Origin: Streptomyces halobius
GTDB lineage: Bacteria; Actinomycetota; Actinomycetes; Streptomycetales; Streptomycetaceae
Length of the DNA: 64,000 nt
Reading direction: 5' to 3'
Assembly (NCBI RefSeq): GCF_023277745.1
Contig: NZ_CP086322.1
Location: forward strand, 2,852,001 to 2,916,000
Position numbers and translations under genes: made by a program. Below, in pieces: positions 1 through 8,014 of this stretch. Each line of letters opens with the position of its first letter. The stretch's first letter is position 1. The notes beneath the pieces are model-generated. The model saw nothing but the letters and a program-made list of their open reading frames with translations. It searched no databases and was not told the origin of the DNA.

Positions 1-183
1 ACGAACGGCCTCACTCGGGAGATGTCGCCGGCGGCGAAGGTGTCACTCGCGTCACCTGCCGCCGGGCCGGACCACGCCGTCGACGGTGACCAGGCCGCCG
101 TGTCCGCCCAGGCGCTGTTCCAGCCGGGCTCGCCGCACCCTTCAACGACGGAGGACGTGCCGCTGCCGCTGCCCTGGCCGTAG
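1..183 (+). CDS. possible 3' end of an unidentified gene
   Basis: Frame 1 is open from the left edge to a TAG at 181-183, giving about 60 residues rich in Ala, Pro and Ser. I recognise no domain and no clear coding signature, so this could be the tail of a gene beginning outside the window or simply open GC-rich sequence. It ends 90 bases before the next supported start. Confidence 0.25.
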   Translation, partial: TNGLTREMSPAAKVSLASPAAGPDHAVDGDQAAVSAQALFQPGSPHPSTTEDVPLPLPWP

Positions 184-254
184 ATGAAGATCCGGCCACG
201 TGGGAAGTGGAATCCGTCACCACCCTCCCCTCCCGACCTCAGCCCTCCCACGGC

Positions 255-273
255 GCGGGTTAGGCTCACCTTT
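255..273 (+). promoter_or_regulatory. iron box (DmdR1/IdeR-type operator)
   Basis: Bases 255-273 match 14 of 19 positions of the actinobacterial iron-box consensus TTAGGTTAGGCTCACCTAA, with GGTTAGGCTCACCT at 258-271 exact. The site ends directly at the GTG start of the following gene (274). In Streptomyces such sites bind DmdR1 when iron is plentiful, so the gene is probably expressed in iron limitation. Regulation is inferred from the motif alone. Confidence 0.7.
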
Positions 274-1275
274 GTGAGCACCTGCGCGACCGCCTCCCGC
301 GAATCGGCCGAGGCCCTGGCCGGAACCGCGGCCACTGCCCCGACCTGGCTGCTCATCGAGCAGACCGGGCCGTGGGGCGCCAAGGCGCTGACGGACAGCC
401 ACCTCGACCCTGACATCGGCCGCGCCCTGGAGGCCGCGACCGACGGCACAAATGTTCGCGTCGCCTTGATCCGTCGGCCTGGACGCCATGCCGACTGCCA
501 CGGCGTCTCCCGGCGTCGGCTGTTCATCGCGCACACCGCGCCGGGCCACTCCTGGATCCGTACGACCACCGTCACCGACCCGAGAGCGGCTCTCGGGCTG
601 GACTTCGCCGCGCTGGGGGCCGGAAAGCACGGCGGCCTCTGGGAGCCGTACACCGGTGAACCGCTGGTCCTCGTCTGCACGAACGGCAAGCGGGACCGCT
701 GCTGCGCGCTCCTCGGCCGCCCGCTGGCCGCTGAGGTCGCCGCCAGCGGAATCGAAGCCTGGGAAGTCACGCACATCGGCGGCCACCGCTTCTCCCCCAC
801 GCTTTTCGTCCTCCCCTACGGCTACGCGTACGGACGGGCCTCGGCTCATCTGGTCAAGGACGCTGTCGAGGCGGCGCGCAGTGGACGGATCATGTTGGAC
901 GACTGCCGCGGGCGCTCGGCGTGGGACCCGCCGGCCCAGGCCGCCGACCTCGCGGTCCGCGAGCTGATCCGCGAGGAGCGGGCGGACGCACTCGACGTCG
1001 TAAGGGCCGACGCGGTGCGGCCCGAACCGGTGCGGGGCGATGGCCCGGCGCCCGTCAGCGGACCGATCACGGGAAGCTCCCCTGCCTGGACCGTTTCCAT
1101 CGCGCACGCCGACGGCCGCACGTGGCGCGTCACGGTCGAGCAGCGGGCCGATGGTGCTCCTGCGCCCGCCAGCTGTGGTGCGCCGCTCAGTCCACCGGCG
1201 CGTATGACGGTCACGGCCATCGCGGGAGTCACTGCCTCGGCGTGGCCCATCGCGGCCGCTGCTCCGCTCCCCTGA
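274..1275 (+). CDS. sucrase/ferredoxin-like protein (Suc_Fer-like, thioredoxin-fold 2Fe-2S)
   Basis: This 333-residue protein matches the sucrase/ferredoxin-like family, thioredoxin-like ferredoxins found in actinobacteria and often linked to iron metabolism. Two family blocks are visible: CTNGKRDRCC around residues 135-144, whose cysteines are candidate cluster ligands, and HIGGHRF from residue 167. The C-terminal 100 residues are less conserved and Ala/Pro rich. The frame is open from an ATG at 184, but I prefer GTG at 274. An iron box occupies 255-273 and would be both operator and coding sequence under the longer start. There is no clear Shine-Dalgarno, so translation may be near-leaderless. 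The likely role is iron-regulated redox chemistry, for example siderophore iron release, but the substrate is unknown. Confidence 0.8.
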   Translation: MSTCATASRESAEALAGTAATAPTWLLIEQTGPWGAKALTDSHLDPDIGRALEAATDGTNVRVALIRRPGRHADCHGVSRRRLFIAHTAPGHSWIRTTTVTDPRAALGLDFAALGAGKHGGLWEPYTGEPLVLVCTNGKRDRCCALLGRPLAAEVAASGIEAWEVTHIGGHRFSPTLFVLPYGYAYGRASAHLVKDAVEAARSGRIMLDDCRGRSAWDPPAQAADLAVRELIREERADALDVVRADAVRPEPVRGDGPAPVSGPITGSSPAWTVSIAHADGRTWRVTVEQRADGAPAPASCGAPLSPPARMTVTAIAGVTASAWPIAAAAPLP

Positions 1276-1284
1276 CGCCGGGGC

Positions 1285-1509
1285 AATGTCCGGCTGAACG
1301 GTCTTCCCGTGGCACCGGCAGCGGCATTCCTCGCCCTGCAGCTCCGCTCGCGCTCTTCGCCCCCTACCGAACACCACCCCTATCGTCATCCCCAGCGTCA
1401 CGGCCAGACCCAGACCGAACACCGCCGCCGCGACCTGCCCCGCGGAGATCGGGCGCGCATCCCCCCTCTTTGCCGGCCCCTGTCCTCCGTTGCCCGCAAT
1501 CGAGCGCAT
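1285..1509 (-). CDS. possible small membrane protein
   Basis: An ATG at 1509 is preceded by AGGAGG nine bases upstream and opens a frame beginning MRSIAGNGGQG. A hydrophobic stretch follows (AAVFGLGLAVTLGMTIGVVFG region, roughly residues 28-48), then a basic, Cys-rich tail (ECRCRCHGK). That fits a one-TM small membrane protein. The difficulty is the 3' end: the frame stays open antisense through the neighbouring gene down to 217, so either a stop has been lost or the true product is undefined. The listed end only marks the intergenic portion. Confidence 0.35.
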
Positions 1510-1814
1510 GGGCGTTCCCCTCCTGTCTCTGGCCTCGTCGTGTCCGTCGGGCTGCAACTGCCCGCAGCCGAGCAGAGCGCCAGTGCCACTCACCCGCAAC
1601 CGCCCTGGCCACGCCAGAGCCGCTTTGAGCGCCCCGAACCGACGTTCACGCTGCGAAGCTAGGCGCGTACGATCTGCGGCCGAAAGCCCTGTGGATAACT
1701 CCGCACAGTCCTCCCCGCCTGCCGATAAGTCGCGGCGAGCATGCCCGGCCCCCTCCGGAGTCAGAACAGCGAGAACTACCGGAACTGCTGCCGCCACGCT
1801 TACTGTTCATCCGT

Positions 1815-3743
1815 ATGGGCGAGAGGGACGCATCGGCTCCACACGCGAGCGCCGCCGGGTCTTCGGGTTCCGCACCATTTCCCAGCGACTCGCCACACAC
1901 CGGTGCCTCTACGGAAGAGACATGCAACGCCGGTCCTGCCGATCAGCCTGACCGCAACCGGTGGGCCACCGACGGTCCGTCCCCGGCCAGCAGTCGGCGA
2001 ACAGCCCCGTGGCTGCGCCTGACACACCCTCGTCTGGGCTGGCCACGCCGGGTCTTTTCCCAGGTGCTGATGATGCAGCTGGCCATCGCCACCGGCGTCA
2101 CCGCGCTCGCAACCGGCCTGTTCCTCGCCCCGCTCAGTGCCGAGCTCGACGAGCAAGCCATGCACCGCGCGCTCGCCATCGCGCAAACCACCGCCGCCGA
2201 GACACACCTGGACGATGACCTGGAGGCATCACGCCCCACGCGCCACGGCCCCGTCCAGAATGAGGCCGAGCGGATACGCGCCGCCACTGGCGCCAAGTAC
2301 GTGGTGATCATGGACAAGCACGGTGTGCGCTGGTCCCACACCGACCCAGACGAGATCGGACACCACGTCTCCACCGACCCGACTGTCGTGCTCTCGGGCC
2401 GAGAGATTATGCAGATCGACGAGGGCACACTCGGCCGCTCCGCGCGGGGCAAGGTCCCGCTGCGGGACGAGGCCGGCAAGGTGGTTGGAGCCGTATCCGT
2501 GGGCATCGCGTACGAGAGCGTGCAACAACGATTGCTCTCCACGGTCCCCGAGCTGCTCGCCTACGCGGGCGGAGCGCTCGCCGTGGGTGCCTTCGCCTCG
2601 TACCTCGTCTCCCGCCACCTCCAGCGCCGGACCCATGACCTGGCATTTTCCGACATTTCCGCGTTGCTCACCGAGCGCGAGGCGATGCTGCACGGCATCC
2701 GTGAGGGGTCCCTCGCGCTCGACAAGCTCGGCCGGATCCGCCTCATGAACGATGAGGCGCGGCGCCTTCTCGACCTGCGCGCCCAGGACACCGGCCGCCC
2801 GCTGGACGACGCCCTTCCACCGGGACGTACCACCGATGTGCTGGCGGGGCGGGTAGCCGGCGTGGATCTGCTGGCCGTCAGGGGTCAGCGTGTCCTCGTG
2901 GCGAATCGGATGCCGACCGACGACGGCGGGGCCGTGGTCACCTTACGCGACCGCACCGAGCTGGAGCGTCTGGGGAGGGAACTGGACGGCACGCGCGGCC
3001 TGATCGACGCACTCCGTGCCCAGGACCACGAGCACGCCAACCGGCTGCACACGCTCCTTGGGCTGCTTGAACTTGGGCTTTATGAAGAGGCTGTGGAATT
3101 CGTGACACTAGCGGTGGGCGTACACCGGGCGACGGCCGAACAGGTCACCGAGCGCATCCACGATCCGCTGCTGGCCGCTCTCCTGGTCGGTAAGGCCACC
3201 GTTGCCACGGAGCGGGACGCCTCGTTGAGTATCTCGGCCGATACGCATCTCCCCGATTGTCTGATCGACCCGCACAGCCTCGTCACCGTTCTGGGCAACC
3301 TCGTTGACAACGCCCTGGACGCCACTGCAGGCAAGCGGGACGCTCAACTGGAGGTGACGGTCCGCACCGAAGGGCGCACCGCGATCGTCCGCGTCAGTGA
3401 CAACGGACCGGGCGTACCCGAGTCCCGTCGCGCGGAAATCTTCACTGAGGGCTGGACGACCAAGGAGCCACCCGCCCACGGGCAGCGCGGTATCGGGCTG
3501 GCACTCGTACGCCGCCTCACCGAGCGCTATGGAGGCAGCGCCGAGGTTGCCGAACGCCCTGGTGGCGGTGCAGAGTTCACCGTCACGCTCCCCGATTCGC
3601 TGTCCGATGAGCTTCCCCCACCGCATGAAGCCCATCGTCACGAAACACTCACGGACACCCGCGCCACCGCCAGCCACCATGACGCCGAGGGTGGTCACCA
3701 CTTTGAAGACGCGACAGGAGCCGACCGATGTTCGACGTGCTGA
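1815..3743 (+). CDS. CitA/DcuS-type sensor histidine kinase
   Basis: This membrane sensor kinase belongs to the family that detects citrate or C4-dicarboxylates. The order is a long polar N-terminus (about 75 residues, possibly not all translated), TM1 in the MMQLAIATGVTALATGLFL region, an extracytoplasmic PAS-like sensor domain (about residues 105-240), TM2 around 245-265, a cytoplasmic PAS, and the kinase core. The H-box is LRAQDHEHANRLH with candidate phospho-His near residue 405. The N-box is NLVDNALDA near 495, followed by DNGPG and GQRGIGLALV. The gene overlaps the downstream response regulator by 16 bases, a standard two-gene operon. The start is uncertain: there is no convincing ribosome site at 1815, and a start nearer TM1 would leave the function unchanged. 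The ligand cannot be read from the sequence. Confidence 0.88.
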   Translation: MGERDASAPHASAAGSSGSAPFPSDSPHTGASTEETCNAGPADQPDRNRWATDGPSPASSRRTAPWLRLTHPRLGWPRRVFSQVLMMQLAIATGVTALATGLFLAPLSAELDEQAMHRALAIAQTTAAETHLDDDLEASRPTRHGPVQNEAERIRAATGAKYVVIMDKHGVRWSHTDPDEIGHHVSTDPTVVLSGREIMQIDEGTLGRSARGKVPLRDEAGKVVGAVSVGIAYESVQQRLLSTVPELLAYAGGALAVGAFASYLVSRHLQRRTHDLAFSDISALLTEREAMLHGIREGSLALDKLGRIRLMNDEARRLLDLRAQDTGRPLDDALPPGRTTDVLAGRVAGVDLLAVRGQRVLVANRMPTDDGGAVVTLRDRTELERLGRELDGTRGLIDALRAQDHEHANRLHTLLGLLELGLYEEAVEFVTLAVGVHRATAEQVTERIHDPLLAALLVGKATVATERDASLSISADTHLPDCLIDPHSLVTVLGNLVDNALDATAGKRDAQLEVTVRTEGRTAIVRVSDNGPGVPESRRAEIFTEGWTTKEPPAHGQRGIGLALVRRLTERYGGSAEVAERPGGGAEFTVTLPDSLSDELPPPHEAHRHETLTDTRATASHHDAEGGHHFEDATGADRCSTC

Positions 3744-4402
3744 TCATTGACGACGACGTGCGGGTCGCGAAGATCAACGCAGCGTACGTCACCAAAATCA
3801 CGGGTTTCCGGGTCAGTGGCCTCGCGCACACCGCGGCCGAGGCCCTGGCCGCCCTCGACACGCAGCATGCCGATCTCATCCTTCTGGACCATTACCTCCC
3901 CGATGGGACCGGGCTCCAACTGGTGGGGGAACTGCGGCGACGCGACCTGGTCACCGACGTCATCATGGTGACGGCAGCGCGCGATATCGCGACCGTTCAG
4001 ACCGCCATGCGCCACGGTGCGCTGCAGTACCTGGTCAAGCCGTTCACCTTCGCAGGCCTGCGCTCCAAGCTGGAGGGTTACGCGGCACTGCACCGCACGT
4101 TCGAGGGGGGTGGCCAGGCAGAGCAGTCCGAAGTCGATCGGCTCTTCGGGGCGTTGGGGGCCGCCAACGCCGGCCCCTCCGAGCTGCCCAAGGGGCACTC
4201 CACCGCCACCGCAGACCGTGTGCGCTCGGTGTTACGTTCTGCGGACGCCCCTCTGTCGGCCCAGGACGTCGCCCTCCGGACCGGCATGAGCCGGCAGACC
4301 GCCCAGCGCTACCTCAAGCTGCTCGAACGTACCGGCCGGATCAGTCTCACCCTCAGGTACGGCGAGACCGGTCGTCCCGAGCACCGTTACGAGTGGGGCT
4401 AG
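3728..4402 (+). CDS. CitB/DcuR-type response regulator
   Basis: This 224-residue regulator pairs with the upstream kinase. The receiver domain occupies residues 1-120 with the acidic pair D8/D9, phospho-acceptor D54 (LILLDHYLPDG), T82 (MVTAAR) and K104 (YLVKPF). The C-terminal helix-turn-helix (LSAQDVALRTGMSRQTAQRYLKLL) is the CitB-family type. AGGAG seven bases upstream of ATG 3728 fixes the start inside the last codons of the kinase gene. Regulators of this family usually control an adjacent carboxylate transporter. Here the next element is an IS110 copy followed by a ruined acetate symporter, so the original target may be lost or elsewhere. Confidence 0.88.
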   Translation: MFDVLIIDDDVRVAKINAAYVTKITGFRVSGLAHTAAEALAALDTQHADLILLDHYLPDGTGLQLVGELRRRDLVTDVIMVTAARDIATVQTAMRHGALQYLVKPFTFAGLRSKLEGYAALHRTFEGGGQAEQSEVDRLFGALGAANAGPSELPKGHSTATADRVRSVLRSADAPLSAQDVALRTGMSRQTAQRYLKLLERTGRISLTLRYGETGRPEHRYEWG

Positions 4403-4451
4403 GCAACACGGTAGGTGAACCTACCCACCACAACCACGTCGCCTAATGGGA

Positions 4452-4484
4452 GCTACGGGGCCGGGGAATGCTCGGTTCCGTAGC
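4452..4484 (+). terminator. hairpin downstream of the two-component operon
   Basis: GCTACGG (4452-4458) and CCGTAGC (4478-4484) form a perfect 7-bp stem 50 bases after the response-regulator stop. It is probably the operon terminator, although no T tract follows. Confidence 0.4.
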
Positions 4485-4523
4485 CGCCAGCAGGTGAGCA
4501 CTATCGCCGCCGGAAGCAGTCGA

Positions 4524-5941
4524 GTTCTGGTGTCAGACCGTGCCCCTGCTGGTGGCCGGGAGGCCAGACCGCTGATGGGGTGGCGTGCCCGCCCCGCGGG
4601 GCGTGAGCACTGGATCCATTAGGCCGCGCGCCGTGCCTTCCGCAGGCTACGACGCGCAACGAGAACACACTTGGGGAGGGTTTGTTGCTGCTGATCGGTG
4701 ACGACTGGGCCGAAGACCACCACGACGTCGAGCTCCAGGACGAGGCCGGCCGCAAGCTGGCCACCGCGAACCTGCCCGAAGGAGTCGCCGGCATCGCCAG
4801 GCTCCACGAACTCATCGCCCGTCACGGCGGTGAGCTGGATCCTGGGGAGGTGGTCGTCGGGATCGAGACCGACCGGGGCTCGTGGGTCCAGGCCCTGGTT
4901 GCCTCCGGCTACCAGGTCTACGCGATCAATCCCCGGCAGGTGGCCCGGTTCAAGGAGCGGTACGCCTCCTCGGGGGCCAAGAGCGACAAGGGTGACGCGC
5001 ACGCGCTCGCCGACATGGTCCGCATCGACCGCGACCAGCTGCGGCCGGTGGCCGGAGACAGCGGCCAGGCCCAGGCCGTCAAGGTCGTCGCCCGCGCCCA
5101 CCAGACCCTGATCTGGGAACGAACCCGCACCTTCCAGCGGCTACGCAGCACGCTGCGCGAGTACTTTCCCGCCGCCCTGACCGCCTACGCCGACCTGACT
5201 CTGACCAGCTCCGACGCCATGGAACTGCTGATCAAGGCGCCCACGTCGGCCACGGCGGCGAAGCTGACCCGCACTCAGGTCACGGCCGTCCTGGCCCGGC
5301 ATCGCCGACGCAACCGCGACGCGAAGGCGGCCACCATCCAGGCCGCGCTCCGCGAGCGACAGCTCGCCCTGCCCGGGCAGGTCACCGCAGCCTACGCGGC
5401 AGCCGTGACCGCTCACGCGCGGCTGATCATCGCGCTGAACGAGCAGATCACCGGGATGGAAGAGCAGGTGAAGGCGCATTTTCTCGCGCACCCGGACGCT
5501 GAGATCTACCTCTCGATGCCCGGCATCGGGGAGATCACCGGGGCCCGGGTGCTCGCCGAGTTCGGAGATGATCCCACCCGTTACGCCTCCGCGAAGGCAC
5601 GCAAGAACTATGCCGGGACCAGCCCCGTCACCCGGGCCTCTGGCAAGAGCCGCACCGTCCAGGCCCGATACGTCCGCAACAACCGTCTCGCCGATGCCCT
5701 CCAGCGCCAGGCGTTCTGCGCCCTGCGGGCGTCCCCCGGCGCCCGCCGCTACTACGACAAACAACGCGCCCGTGACATCGACTACAACCCGGCCCTGCGA
5801 CAGGTCGGCAACCGCCTCGTCGGCATCCTCCACGGCTGCCTCAAAACACGAACCCGCTACGACGAAGCGACCGCATGGTCGCACCACGCCCAACCCCATG
5901 CCGCTTGACCTTCAACGACATGGGGTGTCTGACACCGGAAC
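4524..5941 (+). mobile_element. IS110-family insertion sequence with inverted repeats
   Basis: A transposase gene is flanked by GTTCTGGTGTCAGAC (4524-4538) and, inverted, by GTCTGACACCGGAAC (5927-5941). The two arms match in 14 of 15 bases. Short subterminal inverted repeats are known in the IS1111 branch of IS110, so the true ends probably lie a few bases outside these coordinates. The 143 bases between the left arm and the transposase start hold two hairpins (TGGCC/GGCCA at 4553-4566; palindrome CGCCCCGCGGGGCG at 4590-4603). This is where a bridge RNA could be encoded. No target-site duplication was identified, as expected for this family. Confidence 0.75.
4682..5908 (+). CDS. IS110-family transposase (DEDD recombinase)
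   Basis: The 408-residue protein has the two IS110 domains. The N-terminal RuvC-like DEDD domain shows D7/D8 (LIGDDWAEDHHD), E62 (GIETDRG) and D102/D105 (KSDKGDAHALAD). The C-terminal Transposase_20 domain shows PGIGEITGARVLAEFGD followed by the conserved serine region YAGTSPVTRASGKS. The start is TTG at 4682, directly after GGGAGG. The frame is intact and full length, so the element may still be active. It sits between the two-component operon and the truncated symporter, with its right arm six bases short of the symporter stop codon, so it probably landed beside an already decaying gene or contributed to the decay. Confidence 0.92.
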   Translation: MLLLIGDDWAEDHHDVELQDEAGRKLATANLPEGVAGIARLHELIARHGGELDPGEVVVGIETDRGSWVQALVASGYQVYAINPRQVARFKERYASSGAKSDKGDAHALADMVRIDRDQLRPVAGDSGQAQAVKVVARAHQTLIWERTRTFQRLRSTLREYFPAALTAYADLTLTSSDAMELLIKAPTSATAAKLTRTQVTAVLARHRRRNRDAKAATIQAALRERQLALPGQVTAAYAAAVTAHARLIIALNEQITGMEEQVKAHFLAHPDAEIYLSMPGIGEITGARVLAEFGDDPTRYASAKARKNYAGTSPVTRASGKSRTVQARYVRNNRLADALQRQAFCALRASPGARRYYDKQRARDIDYNPALRQVGNRLVGILHGCLKTRTRYDEATAWSHHAQPHAA

Positions 5942-5946
5942 CCTCG

Positions 5947-6459
5947 TTAAGCCGCGCCCGCTCCCGTGAGCGCCCGGACTTCGGTCTTTGTATGCCGGGC
6001 CTCATCGGCGGCGTCCCGGGAGAGCACCGATCCCAGCCACCCCATGAAGAAGCCCAGCGGGATCGACACGCTACCGGGGTCCTCCAGGGGGAAGTAGGCG
6101 AAGTCCAGTCCAGGAAGTAGTGACTCCGGGCTGCCGGAGACCACCGGCGAGAGGACGACAAGCACGATCGCCGGGATCAGGTCGCCGTAGACCGACCAGA
6201 CTGCGCCGCGAGTCGTGAAGCGCCGCCAAAAGAGGCTGTACAGCAGCACCGGCACATTGGCCGAGGCAGCGACGGGCGAATGCGAGGCCGACGAGGAAGG
6301 CGACATTCAAATCCTGGGCCAGCAGCGCGAGGCCGATAGCGACCGCGCAGACCCCGCCGATCCGCGCCGGCGGCGGCTCACCCAGGTGGTGATCGCGAGG
6401 GTCACCGCGATGAATGCGCTGAACAGGACCAGCGCGAGAGTCTGCTGGTCGCCGGTCAA
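5947..6459 (-). pseudogene. cation/acetate symporter (ActP/SSS family), truncated and frameshifted
   Basis: On the minus strand a TTG start (6459), overlapping the DUF485 stop, begins LTGDQQTLALVLFSAFIAVTLAITTWVSRRRRGS, the usual N-terminus of ActP-type sodium:solute symporters. After about 40 codons the sequence jumps to near-C-terminal family sequence: VCAVAIGLALLAQDLNVAFLVGLAFA, then in another frame ASANVPVLLYSLFWRRF and FPLEDPGSVSIPLGF, ending at a TAA (5949-5947). About 350 internal residues are missing and there is a further frameshift near 6290-6300. The gene cannot encode a working transporter. Its partner DUF485 gene is still intact immediately upstream. Confidence 0.8.
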
Positions 6460-6956
6460 CGGACGTTCCTTCGGGTCAGTTCCTGGGCGTCCCAGCGAAT
6501 GTCGAGCGCGACGCGGTCACGGCACAGCCGTGCGTGCCGCGCGTACGCCCAGGTGAACAGGAAGGTCGTGGCGAACTGCCCGATTCCGGCGAGCATCGCG
6601 ACGTTGAGCGCACCGGCGACGCTTCGGGACATGAAGTCCGGTGCCAGGGTCGCCGCGATCACGTAGGCGAGGTACCAGGCCAGGAAGACGGCCGTGGCGG
6701 GCACGACGAATCGCCGGTATCTGCGGCGTACTTCCTGGAAGGCGGCGCTCTTCTGCACCCCCAGGTACACCTCGACGTGGGACGCGGACCGCGGTCCCGG
6801 TACCGGCGGCGGTGACTGCGCGCGGTCCCGCGCTCCCGTCCCGTCCACTGCATCGTTCAACTCGCCCCATCCGGAGGCGAGAGCGTCATACCAAGGGTCG
6901 TTGAGCCACAGGGCCGCCCCTGGCTCATCGGCCGCGCGGCCGTCCTGCTTGTCCAC
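6456..6956 (-). CDS. DUF485 (YjcH-like) inner-membrane protein
   Basis: This 166-residue membrane protein has the DUF485 signature in its second half: FQEVRRRYRRFVVPATAVFLAWYL, then FMSRSVAGALNVAMLAGIGQFATTFLFTWAY, giving two TM segments. An acidic and polar N-terminus of about 70 residues precedes them. GTG at 6956 has AAGGAG six bases upstream, which decides the start against the longer open frame. DUF485 proteins are normally co-transcribed with an ActP-type acetate symporter, and here the stop TGA overlaps that gene's TTG start. Because the symporter is destroyed, this gene is probably an orphan relic of an acetate-uptake operon. Confidence 0.8.
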   Translation of the reverse strand: MDKQDGRAADEPGAALWLNDPWYDALASGWGELNDAVDGTGARDRAQSPPPVPGPRSASHVEVYLGVQKSAAFQEVRRRYRRFVVPATAVFLAWYLAYVIAATLAPDFMSRSVAGALNVAMLAGIGQFATTFLFTWAYARHARLCRDRVALDIRWDAQELTRRNVR

Positions 6957-7072
6957 CGAACACTCCTTGTTGCACGGGCCTGTTGACCGTGCGCCCAAGA
7001 ATGGGACAGAAAGGAATATCAAGAAAGACAAGGATTCTTCATGCAGAATGCTTCACCCCATAAGGTGAGGGA

Positions 7073-7710
7073 CTATCCGGGCGGCTGTGCGAGTCCGTGG
7101 CGGTACGCGTCATGGATCGCCTGGTCTCGGTCCCGCACGCCCGCTTTGGTGAAGAGGTTGTTGACGTGGGTCTTCACGGTCGCCGTGGAGACGTGCAGCC
7201 CGCCCGCGATCTCGGGGTGCGTCTGCCCCTCCGCGACGAGCCGCAGCGCCTCCACCTCGCGGGGGGGGGCAGTCCGTCCGGGGGCTCTTCCGGCCGTTCC
7301 GGAAGGCTCGATGCGGATTCTGCGAGCGCTCCAGCAGTCTGCGCTGGATCCGGGGCGACAGACGGGCCTCACCCGAGAGCACATTGTCGATGGCGTGGAC
7401 GATCTCGTCTCCGTCCGCACCCTTGGTGAGGTAGCCGCGGGCGCCGGCCTGCAGTGCGGGGCAGAGCGAGTCGCCGTCGGCGTAGGTGGTGAGCACCACG
7501 ACCTGGGTGCCGGGATGTCCCGCACGGATACAGCGGGTCGATTCGACACCGTCACAGCGTGGCATCCACAAGGCCATGAGGACGACGTCGGCGGGCGAGT
7601 TCCTCGACCTGACGGACCGCCTCCTCGCCGAAGGGCCGCCGCGATGCCGACGAGCCCGATACGTACCGCGATCCCGACAAGCCAGACGTCCCCGGGTCGC
7701 CCAGCCACCT
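7073..7710 (-). pseudogene. LuxR/NarL-type response regulator, frameshifted
   Basis: Three reading frames together recreate a response regulator: GEEAVRQVEELARR (about 7600-7640), then a frame with DVVLMALWMPRCDGVESTRCIRAGHPGTQ and LTTYADGDSLCPALQAGARGYLTKG, then after a run of about ten G (7259-7268) a frame carrying the LuxR helix-turn-helix EVEALRLVAEGQTHPEIAG and VSTATVKTHVNNLFTKAGVRDR. The phospho-acceptor aspartate is replaced by Ala (LMALWMP instead of LMDLRMP) and the start of the receiver is not recognisable. At least two frameshifts are needed. It neighbours the decayed acetate locus and may once have regulated it. Confidence 0.78.
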
Positions 7711-7959
7711 TGGTCCAGACGGCTCCCCCTGTCGTCCGTCCACATGTGTCTGGCCCCGGCCCAGGCGGCGCCACTGGCCAGTCCGATGACGAGTTCCGCG
7801 GCGAGCAGCACGGTCGGACTCACGTGGTGCGCGGGGTCCAGGGGCTCAGCGAGCTGCTCATGTCCTGGGCCTCCGTGAGGATTTGACGACCCGGCGACGG
7901 TACGGCGCGAGACCCACCGGCCGGACCGGCGCCAGGGTAGGGCCGAGGTGGAAAACGCG

Positions 7960-7997
7960 ACGGGCGCCTCTCCACCCGTGGGTGGACAGACGCCCGT
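7960..7997. terminator. terminator downstream of parE
   Basis: Nested arms ACGGGCG/CGCCCGT (7960-7966, 7991-7997) and TCCACCC/GGGTGGA (7971-7977, 7980-7986) form a strong symmetrical hairpin 18 bases beyond the parE stop. Confidence 0.65.
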
Positions 7998-8014
7998 GCT
8001 GGGACCCGCGCGGC

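Noticed and set aside
4452..4484. Bridge-RNA stem of the IS110 copy
   Set aside because: The hairpin lies outside the left inverted repeat and 50 bases after the response-regulator stop, so a terminator is more likely; the structured leader at 4539-4681 is the better candidate.
5841..7031. Short + strand frames over the DUF485 and symporter region
   Set aside because: They are antisense to recognisable minus-strand protein motifs.
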